Source: Chryseobacterium sp. JUb7
GTDB taxonomy: Bacteria; Bacteroidota; Bacteroidia; Flavobacteriales; Weeksellaceae
DNA length: 64,000 nucleotides
NCBI RefSeq assembly: GCF_024806495.1
Contig: NZ_JANUFF010000003.1
Coordinates: forward strand, 310,001-374,000
Reading direction: 5' to 3'
Below, piece after piece: positions 50,748-58,456 of this stretch. A model generated the notes under the pieces. The model did not search any database. It was not told the origin of the DNA and worked only from the letters and a program-made list of their open reading frames with translations. The translations under genes were made by a program, and so were the position numbers. Within the stretch, counting starts at the first letter, position 1. The number at the start of each line of letters is the position of its first letter.

Positions 50748-51698
50748 TTATTTCTTGATTAATCCTAATTCAATCAATCTTTCATGTAAAAATTCTCCTG
50801 CTGTTGTGTCGTCATACAATTTAGGATTGTTTTCATCTACACAATTTTCAAGAGCGTTTAAAGACATTCCGCTTACCGGGTGCATAAAGAAAGGAATTGA
50901 ATACCTTGAAGTTCCCCATAATTCTCTTGGAGGGTTTACCACTCGGTGAATTGTAGATTTCAGTTTGTTATTGGTATGTCTCGAAAGCATATCTCCAACA
51001 TTAATCATTAATTCATCCGGTTCTGCAATGGCATCAATCCAGTCTCCATTGTGATTCTGTACCTGGAGACCTTTTCCCTGAGAGCCCATTAAAAGGGTAA
51101 TCAGGTTAATGTCGCCATGAGCTGCTGCTCTTACTGCATCATTCGGTTCTTCTGTGATTGGCGGATAATGAATAGGTCTTAAAATAGAATTTCCTTCTGC
51201 AATTTTATCATCAAAATAAAATTCATCAAGACCTAAATAAATAGCTAATGCTCTTAAAACATACTGTCCTGTTTTTTCAAGCATCTGGTAAGCTTCCTTA
51301 CCTACTTCGTTGAATTTTGGAAGTTCATCAACGATTACGTTGTCCGGATACTCACTTTTGTATTGGGAATCATCAGACACATACTGTCCGAAATGCCAAA
51401 ACTCTTTCAAGTCTCCTTTTTTGAAACCTTTTGCAGTCTCTTTACCGAATCCTACATACCCTCTTTGGCCTCCAATTCCGGGAATCTCATACTTCTGTTT
51501 CGTTTCCGTTGGAAGTTCAAAAAAGTTTTTTACCTCTCCATACAATTCACTCACCAGCTTATCATCAAGGAAATGGCCTTTTAAGGCTACAAATCCGATT
51601 TCTTCGTAAGCTTTTCCGATTTCATTTACAAATTTCTGTTTGCGTTCCGGGTCACCCGAAAGGAAATCACGCAGGTCTACACTAGGTATTTTATCCAT
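50748..51698 (-). CDS. Isopenicillin N synthase-like 2-oxoglutarate/Fe(II) dioxygenase
   Basis: A 316-aa non-haem iron oxygenase. The N-terminal DIOX-N domain (PSVDLRDFLSGDPERKQKFVNEIGKAYEEIGFVALKGH) is followed by the jelly-roll core with the iron ligands HGD (AAHGDINLITLLMG) and the distal His (LKSTIHRVVNP). The 2-oxoglutarate-binding RYSIPFF motif is present. The substrate is unknown; the family includes IPNS-like and plant-type hydroxylases. It is divergent from menD, with facing -7 boxes, and shares a terminator with the unknown gene on its other side. Confidence 0.9.
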   Translation of the reverse strand: MDKIPSVDLRDFLSGDPERKQKFVNEIGKAYEEIGFVALKGHFLDDKLVSELYGEVKNFFELPTETKQKYEIPGIGGQRGYVGFGKETAKGFKKGDLKEFWHFGQYVSDDSQYKSEYPDNVIVDELPKFNEVGKEAYQMLEKTGQYVLRALAIYLGLDEFYFDDKIAEGNSILRPIHYPPITEEPNDAVRAAAHGDINLITLLMGSQGKGLQVQNHNGDWIDAIAEPDELMINVGDMLSRHTNNKLKSTIHRVVNPPRELWGTSRYSIPFFMHPVSGMSLNALENCVDENNPKLYDDTTAGEFLHERLIELGLIKK

Positions 51699-51720
51699 TT
51701 TTAGAAATTTAACGTGGCTG

Positions 51721-51728
51721 CAAAATTA
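51721..51728 (-). promoter_or_regulatory. -7 element TAATTTTG for the oxygenase gene
   Basis: An exact TAnnTTTG on the minus strand, 22 bases before the ATG at 51698. Confidence 0.55.
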
Positions 51729-51773
51729 CATTTTTTTTAAATTAAATGTTTTTAGAATTAAGGATTTATAAAC

Positions 51774-51781
51774 TAAATTTG
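51774..51781 (+). promoter_or_regulatory. -7 element TAAATTTG directly before menD
   Basis: An exact TAnnTTTG ending 4 bases before the menD ATG, which would give a leaderless or almost leaderless transcript. Confidence 0.5.
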
Positions 51782-51785
51782 TCAT

Positions 51786-53465
51786 ATGAAAAAATATTCT
51801 TCTAAGAGAAGTATTCAAATACTTGCACATCTTCTCCAGCAGTACGGGATTTCAGATATTATTATTTCACCGGGATCCAGAAATGCTCCTTTGGCAATCC
51901 ATTTTTCAGAAATGGCAGGTGTTTTTAATTCTTTTAGTATTGTAGACGAGAGAAGTGCGGCTTTTGTAGGAATGGGAATGGCGCTTAGTGAGAAAAAACC
52001 GGTTGCGATTACTTGTACCAGTGGCTCTGCAGCGGCGAATTATTATCCTGCTGTTACAGAAGCATTTTATCAGAATATTCCTCTTTTGATTTTGACGGCA
52101 GACCGACCTATGGACTATGTAGATCTTTTTGACGGACAAACGATCAGACAGAATAATATTTTTCATCAGCATTCTTACGGAGATTTCCAACTTTTGGAAG
52201 ATAGCAAAGAAAATGCGGAAGACATTAATTTTGAGACGATAAAAAAAGCAATAGAACTTTGTTTTGAAAAGCAGGGTCCTGTGCATATTAATATTCCTTT
52301 GGAAGAGCCTCTTTATGAGCTGGTTTCAGAACTTCCCACTTTTCCGACCGTTGAAAAAACGATCAAGCATAAAGAATATGAAATTCCGTCCAACCTTGTG
52401 GCTGACTGGAATACATCTCAGAGAATTATGATTCTTGTCGGAACAAAAGACTACAGCCCTGAGCTTGAAAATCAATTGACGCAATTGGTTAAAAATCATT
52501 CTGTAGTTGTTTTAAGTGAAGCGAACTCAAATCTGTATCACGAGAAGTTTTTTAAACATATTGACCGTTATATTTATAATTTCACAGAAGAAGATTATAA
52601 AACCTATGCTCCGGATTTATTAATTACCGTTGGGCAGAATGTCGTTTCAAAAAAAGTAAAACAGTTTTTAAGAAAGGCACATCCAAAGCAGCATTGGCAC
52701 CTTGATGAAGTTTGGCAGCCTGATACTTATTTTGCATTAACAGAGAAAATCGAGATCAAGCCGGAGGTTTTCTTTTCTAAGCTTCTGAAATTTGTAACTC
52801 TTGAGCCAAAGCCTTATTTTAATCTGTGGGATGTTTTACGAGACAAAAAAGATGCAAAACACGAGCTGTTTTTGAATACAATAGAGTTTTCTGACTTTTA
52901 TTTTTTCAATAAAGCGGCACAGACAATACCGGAAAATTATAATATCCATTTCAGTAATAGCTCAGCGATTCGATATGCTCAGCTTTTTGACTTTGGAAAA
53001 AATAGAATCTACTGCAACAGAGGGACGAGCGGAATTGACGGTGCAACCTCCACAGCAATGGGGTTCGCAATTAAAAATGCGCATCCTACCTTGTTGATTA
53101 CCGGGGATTTAAGCTTCCTTTATGATATCAACGGACTTTGGAATCAATATATTCCTCCATTTGTAAGAATTATCATTTTTAATAATGGAGAAGGGAATAT
53201 TTTTAAAATTATTCCGGGACCCGGAAATGCCAATCCAAATACACTGGATGAATTTATCGCGACAAAACACCGCAAAAATGCAGAGCATTTAGCGAAACAT
53301 TTTGGATTCTCTTATATAAAAGTAGAAGATGAACCTACTCTTGACAGGGTTATGGAAAACTTCTATAAACCGGATGTTCAGCCTAAAATATTAGAGGTGA
53401 ATACTTACGGGAAAAATAGTGCTGACGTATTGAAAGCCTATTTTGAATTTATGAAAGAGAACTAA
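51786..53465 (+). CDS. menD: MenD, SEPHCHC synthase of menaquinone biosynthesis
   Basis: A thiamin diphosphate enzyme that joins 2-oxoglutarate and isochorismate, an early step to menaquinone. The 559-aa protein has the N-terminal PYR domain (ISPGSRNAPLAIHF, DERSAAFVGMGMALSEKKPVAITCTSGSAAANYYPAVTEA, LLILTADRP). The C-terminal PP domain has the GDG-type cofactor motif as ITGDLSFLYDINGLWN and FNNGEGNIFKIIPGP. Length and motifs are normal. It ends tail-to-tail with the aminotransferase IV gene, the two stop codons sharing bases (53462-53465). Other men genes are not in the window. Confidence 0.96.
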   Translation: MKKYSSKRSIQILAHLLQQYGISDIIISPGSRNAPLAIHFSEMAGVFNSFSIVDERSAAFVGMGMALSEKKPVAITCTSGSAAANYYPAVTEAFYQNIPLLILTADRPMDYVDLFDGQTIRQNNIFHQHSYGDFQLLEDSKENAEDINFETIKKAIELCFEKQGPVHINIPLEEPLYELVSELPTFPTVEKTIKHKEYEIPSNLVADWNTSQRIMILVGTKDYSPELENQLTQLVKNHSVVVLSEANSNLYHEKFFKHIDRYIYNFTEEDYKTYAPDLLITVGQNVVSKKVKQFLRKAHPKQHWHLDEVWQPDTYFALTEKIEIKPEVFFSKLLKFVTLEPKPYFNLWDVLRDKKDAKHELFLNTIEFSDFYFFNKAAQTIPENYNIHFSNSSAIRYAQLFDFGKNRIYCNRGTSGIDGATSTAMGFAIKNAHPTLLITGDLSFLYDINGLWNQYIPPFVRIIIFNNGEGNIFKIIPGPGNANPNTLDEFIATKHRKNAEHLAKHFGFSYIKVEDEPTLDRVMENFYKPDVQPKILEVNTYGKNSADVLKAYFEFMKEN

Positions 53466-54088
53466 AGGTCTAAATATTCATCACTTCCCGGCAAATTAAT
53501 AATTTTGGCAATAGGATAAATAAAGTTTTCATCAAAGTCATTTAAAGAGTTAATGAGTTGAAAATGAGAAAATTGCTTTATGTTTTGTAAAGTGATTTCA
53601 GTTTCTTTAATCTCTTTTTCCTTTAAAAGGCTTTGTCTTTGAACTCCATTCAGAAGATAGGTAGATGGGGTATACCATTCTTTCCCTTTTAAAAATAAAA
53701 GATTGGAGAAAGAGGTATCCGTAATGTGATTGTTTTTTACAATGATGATTTCTTCCGACTTGGACTTCATCTTCATTTTTTCAAGCTCTTTGCGGTCTTC
53801 AAACTTAAAAGAGTAATCAAAACTGTTGTTTTCAACCAACTGGAAGTCCACAATTTCAGGAATAGCATACGGAATCATCTGCGTGCGGAATTTTTTGTCC
53901 AGATCATAGACAATTCTTAATTTGAAAAGACCATCTTCGTCATGTTCTAAGTTTTTATAGATTTTGGCCAGATCTATAGAGCCTTCTTTTCCAAAATGGG
54001 CAAAAGTCTGATTAACTCGTTTTTGATGATATTCTATCAAGAAAACTTCCTGATCTTCTACTTTAATACTTTCAATGAATTGGGACAT
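53462..54088 (-). CDS. Aminotransferase class IV (4-amino-4-deoxychorismate lyase-like)
   Basis: A 208-aa PLP-dependent protein of fold type IV. Recognisable pieces are the N-terminal FIESIKVEDQEVFLIEYHQKRVNQTF, the PLP-phosphate region EIIIVKNNHITDTSFSNLLFLKGKEWYTPSTYLLNGVQRQ, and the late ...LINSLNDFDENFIYPI. It is shorter than typical members (about 270 aa). It overlaps the pabB-like gene by 17 bp on the same strand, which points to the PabC role of making p-aminobenzoate from aminodeoxychorismate for folate. The PLP lysine is not certain by eye. Confidence 0.82.
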   Translation of the reverse strand: MSQFIESIKVEDQEVFLIEYHQKRVNQTFAHFGKEGSIDLAKIYKNLEHDEDGLFKLRIVYDLDKKFRTQMIPYAIPEIVDFQLVENNSFDYSFKFEDRKELEKMKMKSKSEEIIIVKNNHITDTSFSNLLFLKGKEWYTPSTYLLNGVQRQSLLKEKEIKETEITLQNIKQFSHFQLINSLNDFDENFIYPIAKIINLPGSDEYLDL

Positions 54089-55049
54089 AAATTTTATTTT
54101 TCATTTCCTGATATTCGTCTTCTAACTTACTCATGTGTGTGATTCCGCCACCGCTTTTGAAATAAAGCTCATCGCCCTCTTTTTCAATAAAACGGATCAT
54201 AACGCAGCTGTCTAGATTTTCACCGTCAAACCAACCGCAGACTCCGGTGTAATATCCTCGGTCGTACCCTTCTGCTTCAAGAATAATCTCTAGGGTCTTG
54301 GGTTTGGGAGCCCCTAAAATAGATCCGGCAGGAAGCAGTTTTTTCATGATGCTTCCCACTTTTCCATCAAATTCAGGTTTTAAAATCCCTGATATTTCGG
54401 AACTCATGGCATACAAATCCTTTTGCTGTGTTTTGATGAAATCAATATGCTGAAATTTATCAACTTTCACATCGTCTGCAACCATGCTAAGATCATTTCG
54501 GAGTAAATCTACCACCGTGTAATGTTCGGCTTTTTCTTTCTTATCATTTTTCAGGATTTCCGCGGCATTATCTAGCGATGCATCAATCGTTCCTTTCATC
54601 GGATAGGTCAAAATTTTACCGTCGATGATCTTTACAAAAGTTTCAGGAGAAAAAAATACGAAAAAATCTTTATAAAAAACTTTATATTTTGCAGTAGAAT
54701 GATAAAAAATTTCTTCAAGGGAGAGATTGGTCTCTATTTTCGTTTTTCGGGTATAATTGACCAGATAAGAGTTTCCAAGGTGAATGTTTTTCTGAACTTT
54801 ATCGAAGCCTGTTTTAAAATTTTCTAATGTTTCAGGAAATGATTTCCATTCTGTTTTTTTTGTGAGTTCTTGTGTGTGTGTGTTCGTTGAAAAGTTTTGA
54901 AAATCAATATGTAAACCTGATTTTTCAATCTCGTTTTGTCTGAAGATTTCAACATTTTCTGTAAGGAAGTCGATAATAAAGAAAAAGGGAACCTTCTGAA
55001 GAGAAAGTTCGTCCATTTCCATAAATTTTTGATGATTCATTGAAAACAT
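54072..55049 (-). CDS. Aminodeoxychorismate synthase component I (PabB-like)
   Basis: A 325-aa chorismate-binding enzyme that aminates chorismate to 4-amino-4-deoxychorismate. The core signatures are complete: SYLVNYTRKT, FFSPETFVKI, LTYPMKGTIDAS, EHYTVVDLLRNDLSMVADDVKV, LLPAGSILGAPKPKTLEIILEAE and GYYTGVCGWFDG. The PMKGT motif is the form found in PabB-type enzymes. The start may be at 55049 or at the second ATG at 55040. It is shorter than E. coli PabB, lacking the N-terminal domain, as is usual in Flavobacteriia. It is coupled to the aminotransferase gene. Confidence 0.9.
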   Translation of the reverse strand: MFSMNHQKFMEMDELSLQKVPFFFIIDFLTENVEIFRQNEIEKSGLHIDFQNFSTNTHTQELTKKTEWKSFPETLENFKTGFDKVQKNIHLGNSYLVNYTRKTKIETNLSLEEIFYHSTAKYKVFYKDFFVFFSPETFVKIIDGKILTYPMKGTIDASLDNAAEILKNDKKEKAEHYTVVDLLRNDLSMVADDVKVDKFQHIDFIKTQQKDLYAMSSEISGILKPEFDGKVGSIMKKLLPAGSILGAPKPKTLEIILEAEGYDRGYYTGVCGWFDGENLDSCVMIRFIEKEGDELYFKSGGGITHMSKLEDEYQEMKNKIYVPIH

Positions 55050-55053
55050 TCGA

Positions 55054-55061
55054 CAAAAGTA
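55054..55061 (-). promoter_or_regulatory. -7 element TACTTTTG for the pabB-like gene
   Basis: An exact TAnnTTTG on the minus strand, 4 bases before the ATG at 55049 (13 before the ATG at 55040). The arms of this and the plus-strand box at 55074-55081 are inverted copies 12 bases apart. Confidence 0.5.
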
Positions 55062-55073
55062 ATTATTGATGTT

Positions 55074-55081
55074 TACTTTTG
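55074..55081 (+). promoter_or_regulatory. -7 element TACTTTTG for the membrane protein operon
   Basis: An exact TAnnTTTG on the plus strand, 19 bases before the ATG at 55101. Confidence 0.55.
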
Positions 55082-55100
55082 CACAAAATATTTTTTCAAA

Positions 55101-55823
55101 ATGCAGAATAATTATCCACAGAAGCCGGGAATAAATTTAATGCTGAAGCAGGCGTTTTTCTATTGGAATAAAACATTGCTCTTCCAATTGATGTTTTCCA
55201 TCGTCTATTTCGGAGTTTTTTTTACATCGATCTTTTTCTTCGCTTCAAAATACGGAATCTGGGATCAGCAGCAGGAATTGATGGAGGCCCTTAAGGTAAG
55301 TACGGAAGCCTATGTTCAGAAAGCCACGGAGCTGGGACAGACAGAGAATTCCCGTTATTTCAGTTATGCATTTTTGGGAACTATGGTTTTTTTATACCCA
55401 TTGAATCTGGGATTTTTTCAAATTTTCAGAAAGGTAGATCTAAATGAAAAAATTGAACTCGGAGATCTTTTTGTAGGGTATAACGGATTCAATTTTTTTA
55501 AATATATCGGGTATGCATTGTTTTGGTTCTTGGTATATATGATGATTTTCAGAACGGTGCTATTGCCTGTTGTCTGGGTTATGGTAACCGTTTTTGTTGC
55601 TCCGTTGATGTTTTTCATGGATAAAAGAATCTTCGAAGCTATTTCATTAAACTTTAAAGCTTTGAGGATGTTTTTTATTGAAATATTTGTCTGTGTAATG
55701 GTGGCTTTCTTATTTAAATATTTGGGATTTGCTCTTTTTTTAATCGGAGGGCTGTTTACTTTCCCTTTTTGGAATGCGATTATTTATTCTATGTACAAAA
55801 CTATTTTTTCTGAGAAAAATTAA
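55101..55823 (+). CDS. Polytopic membrane protein, first of a related pair
   Basis: A 240-aa protein with about five hydrophobic segments (LLFQLMFSIVYFGVFFTSIFFFA, YAFLGTMVFLYPLNLGFFQIF, YIGYALFWFLVYMMIFRTVLLPVVWVMVTVFVAPLMFFM, FVCVMVAFLFKYLGFALFLIG). Flavobacterial members of this type are often labelled beta-carotene monooxygenase without evidence; no enzyme motif is seen. Layout and size match the next gene (FGYNGFNFFKY against FIGYRQNFVNI), suggesting an old duplication. It heads an operon with the AI-2E family protein. Confidence 0.75.
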   Translation: MQNNYPQKPGINLMLKQAFFYWNKTLLFQLMFSIVYFGVFFTSIFFFASKYGIWDQQQELMEALKVSTEAYVQKATELGQTENSRYFSYAFLGTMVFLYPLNLGFFQIFRKVDLNEKIELGDLFVGYNGFNFFKYIGYALFWFLVYMMIFRTVLLPVVWVMVTVFVAPLMFFMDKRIFEAISLNFKALRMFFIEIFVCVMVAFLFKYLGFALFLIGGLFTFPFWNAIIYSMYKTIFSEKN

Positions 55824-55895
55824 ATTTATGGATGTTTTAATGCTTTTTCTGCCAAAAAAAGTTAATTTTGGTAGTAACATTAAAAAATAAACACC

Positions 55896-56624
55896 ATGTC
55901 AGAATTTAATGAATTTGACCAACAAGGGTCAGTCCCGAGTAAAGATACGGGATCTATCATTTCTCATGCCTTTGAAATGTATAAAGGAGTTTTCCTTTAC
56001 GCGATCGTAGCTATGATCGTTTACCTTGTAGGAGGTTTCGTAATCCAGTCTCTAAGTGGCTTTAATTCTGCGGAGATGGCAGAAGAAATGCGAGGAGGTA
56101 ACTATGATTATAATATTTGGGGAGCTCCCGGATTTACAGCGTATATGTCTTTATCGTGGCTTTTCGGGCTTTTGCTTGCACCTTTATATGTAGGATTAAT
56201 CTACATTGTCAATAAATACAACACGAAAAACACTGTTGAGTTTTCAGATTTGTTTATTGGGTACCGACAGAATTTTGTAAATATTTTGATTTACAGTATT
56301 CTTTCCGGGATTATTTCTACTGTTGCGGCAGCACTTTGTTTCTTCCCTTTCTTCTTCGTATATCCATTGTTAATGTTGGGGTATCCTATCTTGCTTTTCG
56401 AAAATGCTTCTGCAACGGAGGCTTTAGGAAAGTCTTTTAATGTAGCTAAAGAGAATTATGGTACATTTTTAGGTGTAACGTTGCTAGGATTTATAATTTC
56501 TGTTGCAGGAGTTATCCTTTGCGGTATTGGGATTATCCTTACGGCTCCATTTATCATGATTGTAATGTACTCTTTGTATTGCGCTTTTTTAGGAAAACCA
56601 AGACAAATACTATTGAATAAATAA
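55896..56624 (+). CDS. Polytopic membrane protein, second of a related pair
   Basis: A 242-aa membrane protein with a polar N-terminus (SEFNEFDQQGSVPSKDTGSI) and about six hydrophobic segments (FLYAIVAMIVYLVGGFVIQSL, MSLSWLFGLLLAPLYVGLIYIV, VNILIYSILSGIISTVAAALCFFPFFFVYPLLML, FLGVTLLGFIISVAGVILCGIGIILTAPFIMIVMYSLY). It shares the layout of the preceding gene. The function is unknown. Its stop overlaps the start of the AI-2E family gene by one base, so expression is coupled. Confidence 0.78.
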   Translation: MSEFNEFDQQGSVPSKDTGSIISHAFEMYKGVFLYAIVAMIVYLVGGFVIQSLSGFNSAEMAEEMRGGNYDYNIWGAPGFTAYMSLSWLFGLLLAPLYVGLIYIVNKYNTKNTVEFSDLFIGYRQNFVNILIYSILSGIISTVAAALCFFPFFFVYPLLMLGYPILLFENASATEALGKSFNVAKENYGTFLGVTLLGFIISVAGVILCGIGIILTAPFIMIVMYSLYCAFLGKPRQILLNK

Positions 56625-57709
56625 TGAATAAAGATAAGCAGATAAGCAGTGTGGCAATAAAGCAGGTTTCTTTACTTGCGATTATTTTGGTGTTGACGGG
56701 ATTGATCTGTTTTAACCTGGCGCTGTTTATACCTTCAGTATTAGGAGCGATTACCATTTATGTCGTGTGTAGAAGGTATAACTTTTACCTTCAGGAAGAA
56801 AAAAAATGGAAACCCTGGTTGTCATCACTGGTGCTGATGCTTGCGAGTCTTATTATTCTTATTCTACCTATTTATTTCATTGGAGATCTTTTAATTGCGA
56901 AGCTCGGAAATGCACAGGCCTATATGGCTAAGTTTAATGTATTTCTGGAAAAGATTCATACCTATATTTATTCAAAAACCGGATTTGATATCTTGAGTAA
57001 AGAAAATATGGACAAGCTTAAGAGTTCTGTGGGGCAGTTTTCGACGAAAGCGCTTAGCAGTACATTCAATACGCTTACTGTGATTATGTCCATGTATTTT
57101 ATTCTTTACTTCATGCTGAATCAGCCAAGACTTTTTGAAAGAATTCTTGCTTCTTCAGCTCCATTAAAAAGATCGAATGTTTCTTTAATTGGAGAGAAGA
57201 TGCGAAAGCTGATCATGGCCAATGCGATAGGAATCCCTGTTGTAGCTTTAGGTCAGGGGTTGGTAGGCTTGGTCGGATATTTTATTTTCGGAGCTCCGAG
57301 TCCTGTTTTGCTGTTTGCTCTTACAGCAGCGGCTTCTATGATTCCAGTGGTGGGTGCAGCGATTGTTTATATTCCGGTTTGTGTTTTTATGATTGCAGAA
57401 GGAGATACTGGTCACGGGCTTGGTCTGGCGGCTTATTGCTTGGTTGTAGTCGGATTAACGGATAATTTGCTTCGTTTTACACTTTTAAAAAAGCTGGAAG
57501 ATATTCATCCTCTGAATACGGTCTTCGGAATTATTATGGGAATGAATTTATTTGGTTTTATGGGGTTGATCTTCGGGCCGATTTTGATTTCTCTTACCCT
57601 TCTGTTAATTCAGGTGTACAGAAATGAATTTTCAGATGAAGATACTCCGGAACTGATGCTGCCGGATAATAAAGATGATGCAGAAAGTAAAACTGATTTA
57701 ATTGTATAA
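56624..57709 (+). CDS. AI-2E family transporter
   Basis: A 361-aa membrane protein of the AI-2E/PerM family, which contains proposed exporters of autoinducer-2 and Na+/H+ antiporter-like members. It has eight predicted spans: an N-terminal pair (LLAIILVLTGLICFNLALFIPSVLGAITIYVVC), and the family region GLVGYFIFGAPSPVLLFALTAAASMIPVVGAAIVYIPV with the conserved PxxG. The C-terminal LHPLNTVFGIIMGMNLFGFMGLIFGPILISLTLLLI block also matches. What it transports here cannot be told. It overlaps the gene before it by one base. Confidence 0.93.
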   Translation: MNKDKQISSVAIKQVSLLAIILVLTGLICFNLALFIPSVLGAITIYVVCRRYNFYLQEEKKWKPWLSSLVLMLASLIILILPIYFIGDLLIAKLGNAQAYMAKFNVFLEKIHTYIYSKTGFDILSKENMDKLKSSVGQFSTKALSSTFNTLTVIMSMYFILYFMLNQPRLFERILASSAPLKRSNVSLIGEKMRKLIMANAIGIPVVALGQGLVGLVGYFIFGAPSPVLLFALTAAASMIPVVGAAIVYIPVCVFMIAEGDTGHGLGLAAYCLVVVGLTDNLLRFTLLKKLEDIHPLNTVFGIIMGMNLFGFMGLIFGPILISLTLLLIQVYRNEFSDEDTPELMLPDNKDDAESKTDLIV

Positions 57710-57710
57710 A

Positions 57711-57974
57711 ATGGAAGGGATAAATCCGGAAATATTAAAAGAAATTTGTGTAGTAAAGATGCCGTTCGGTAAATATAAAGATACCATTCTGGCTGATTTA
57801 CCAATAAGTTACCTGGAGTGGTTTCATAGAAAAGGAATGCCTCCCGGAAAACTGGGTATGCAACTCTCAACAATCTATGAAATCAAACTGAACGGTTTAA
57901 TGGACCTTTTAGCTCCGATTCGGTCAGGGGTAGTAAGTTATGAAAAGCCTAAAACAAAAATATATAAGTTTTAA
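57711..57974 (+). CDS. DUF3820 family protein
   Basis: An 87-aa protein. The start at 57711 (MEGINPEILKEICVVKMPFG), one base after the stop of the AI-2E gene, is preferred to the overlapping ATG at 57702. It carries the DUF3820 pattern MPFGKYKDTILADLPISYLEWFHRKGMPPGKLG, seen also in putative quorum-sensing-regulated virulence proteins and exonuclease-linked small proteins. The exact function is unknown. It is the last gene of the operon; a perfect terminator starts 1 bp after the stop. Confidence 0.88.
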   Translation: MEGINPEILKEICVVKMPFGKYKDTILADLPISYLEWFHRKGMPPGKLGMQLSTIYEIKLNGLMDLLAPIRSGVVSYEKPKTKIYKF

Positions 57975-57975
57975 T

Positions 57976-58021
57976 AAAAAGTTTCGGCGATCTCGTATTA
58001 ACGAGATCGCCGAAACTTTTT
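57976..58021. terminator. Strong bidirectional terminator
   Basis: A perfect 21-bp stem from AAAAAGTTTCGG... to ...CCGAAACTTTTT with the 4-base loop ATTA. It serves the DUF3820 operon on the plus strand and the VOC gene on the minus strand. Confidence 0.95.
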
Positions 58022-58041
58022 TATCTGATAAGGTTAAAGAA

Positions 58042-58416
58042 TTATTTAGGTTCCCAAAGCTCAACTTTGTTTCCTTCAAGATCAAGAATATGAATGAACT
58101 TTCCGAAATCATAGACTGCTATTTCATCCAGAATTTCAACATTTTCTTTTTTTAATTCTTCAACCAGTGCTTCCAGATTATCTACTGTATAGTTAATCAT
58201 GAATTCTCTGGCAGAGGGTTCAAAATATTTTGTTGTTTCAGGAGAAGGGCTCCATGTTAAAGATCCTTTCGCATTGGATTCAGCGACTGCTTTCCATTCG
58301 AATGTTGCTCCATATTCATTAACATCGATGCCCAGATGTGTTTTATACCATTCTTTCAATGCTTTAGGGTCTTTGCATTTAAAGAAAATTCCTCCGATGC
58401 CGGTTACTTTTTTCAT
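58042..58416 (-). CDS. VOC (glyoxalase/bleomycin resistance) superfamily protein
   Basis: A 124-aa small metal-dependent fold protein. The two beta-alpha-beta-beta-beta modules are visible: KVTGIGGIFFKCKDPKALKEWYKTHLGIDVNEYG and FMINYTVDNLEALVEELKKENVEILDEIAVYDFGKFIHILDLEGNKVELWEPK. The typical C-terminal Glu metal ligand lies in GNKVELWEP. The actual reaction is unknown; members include glyoxalase I, dioxygenases and drug-binding proteins. It is downstream of uvrB on the same strand, 40 bp away, and may be cotranscribed. Confidence 0.88.
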   Translation of the reverse strand: MKKVTGIGGIFFKCKDPKALKEWYKTHLGIDVNEYGATFEWKAVAESNAKGSLTWSPSPETTKYFEPSAREFMINYTVDNLEALVEELKKENVEILDEIAVYDFGKFIHILDLEGNKVELWEPK

Positions 58417-58456
58417 TTGTCGTTCCGTTTTTATTTGTTGATGTTTTAAAAAATAA

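Noticed and set aside
51745..51765. TTTAGAATTAAG half of the iron-type box upstream of menD
   Set aside because: Only one half matches and neither neighbour is iron-related; expected by chance in AT-rich DNA.
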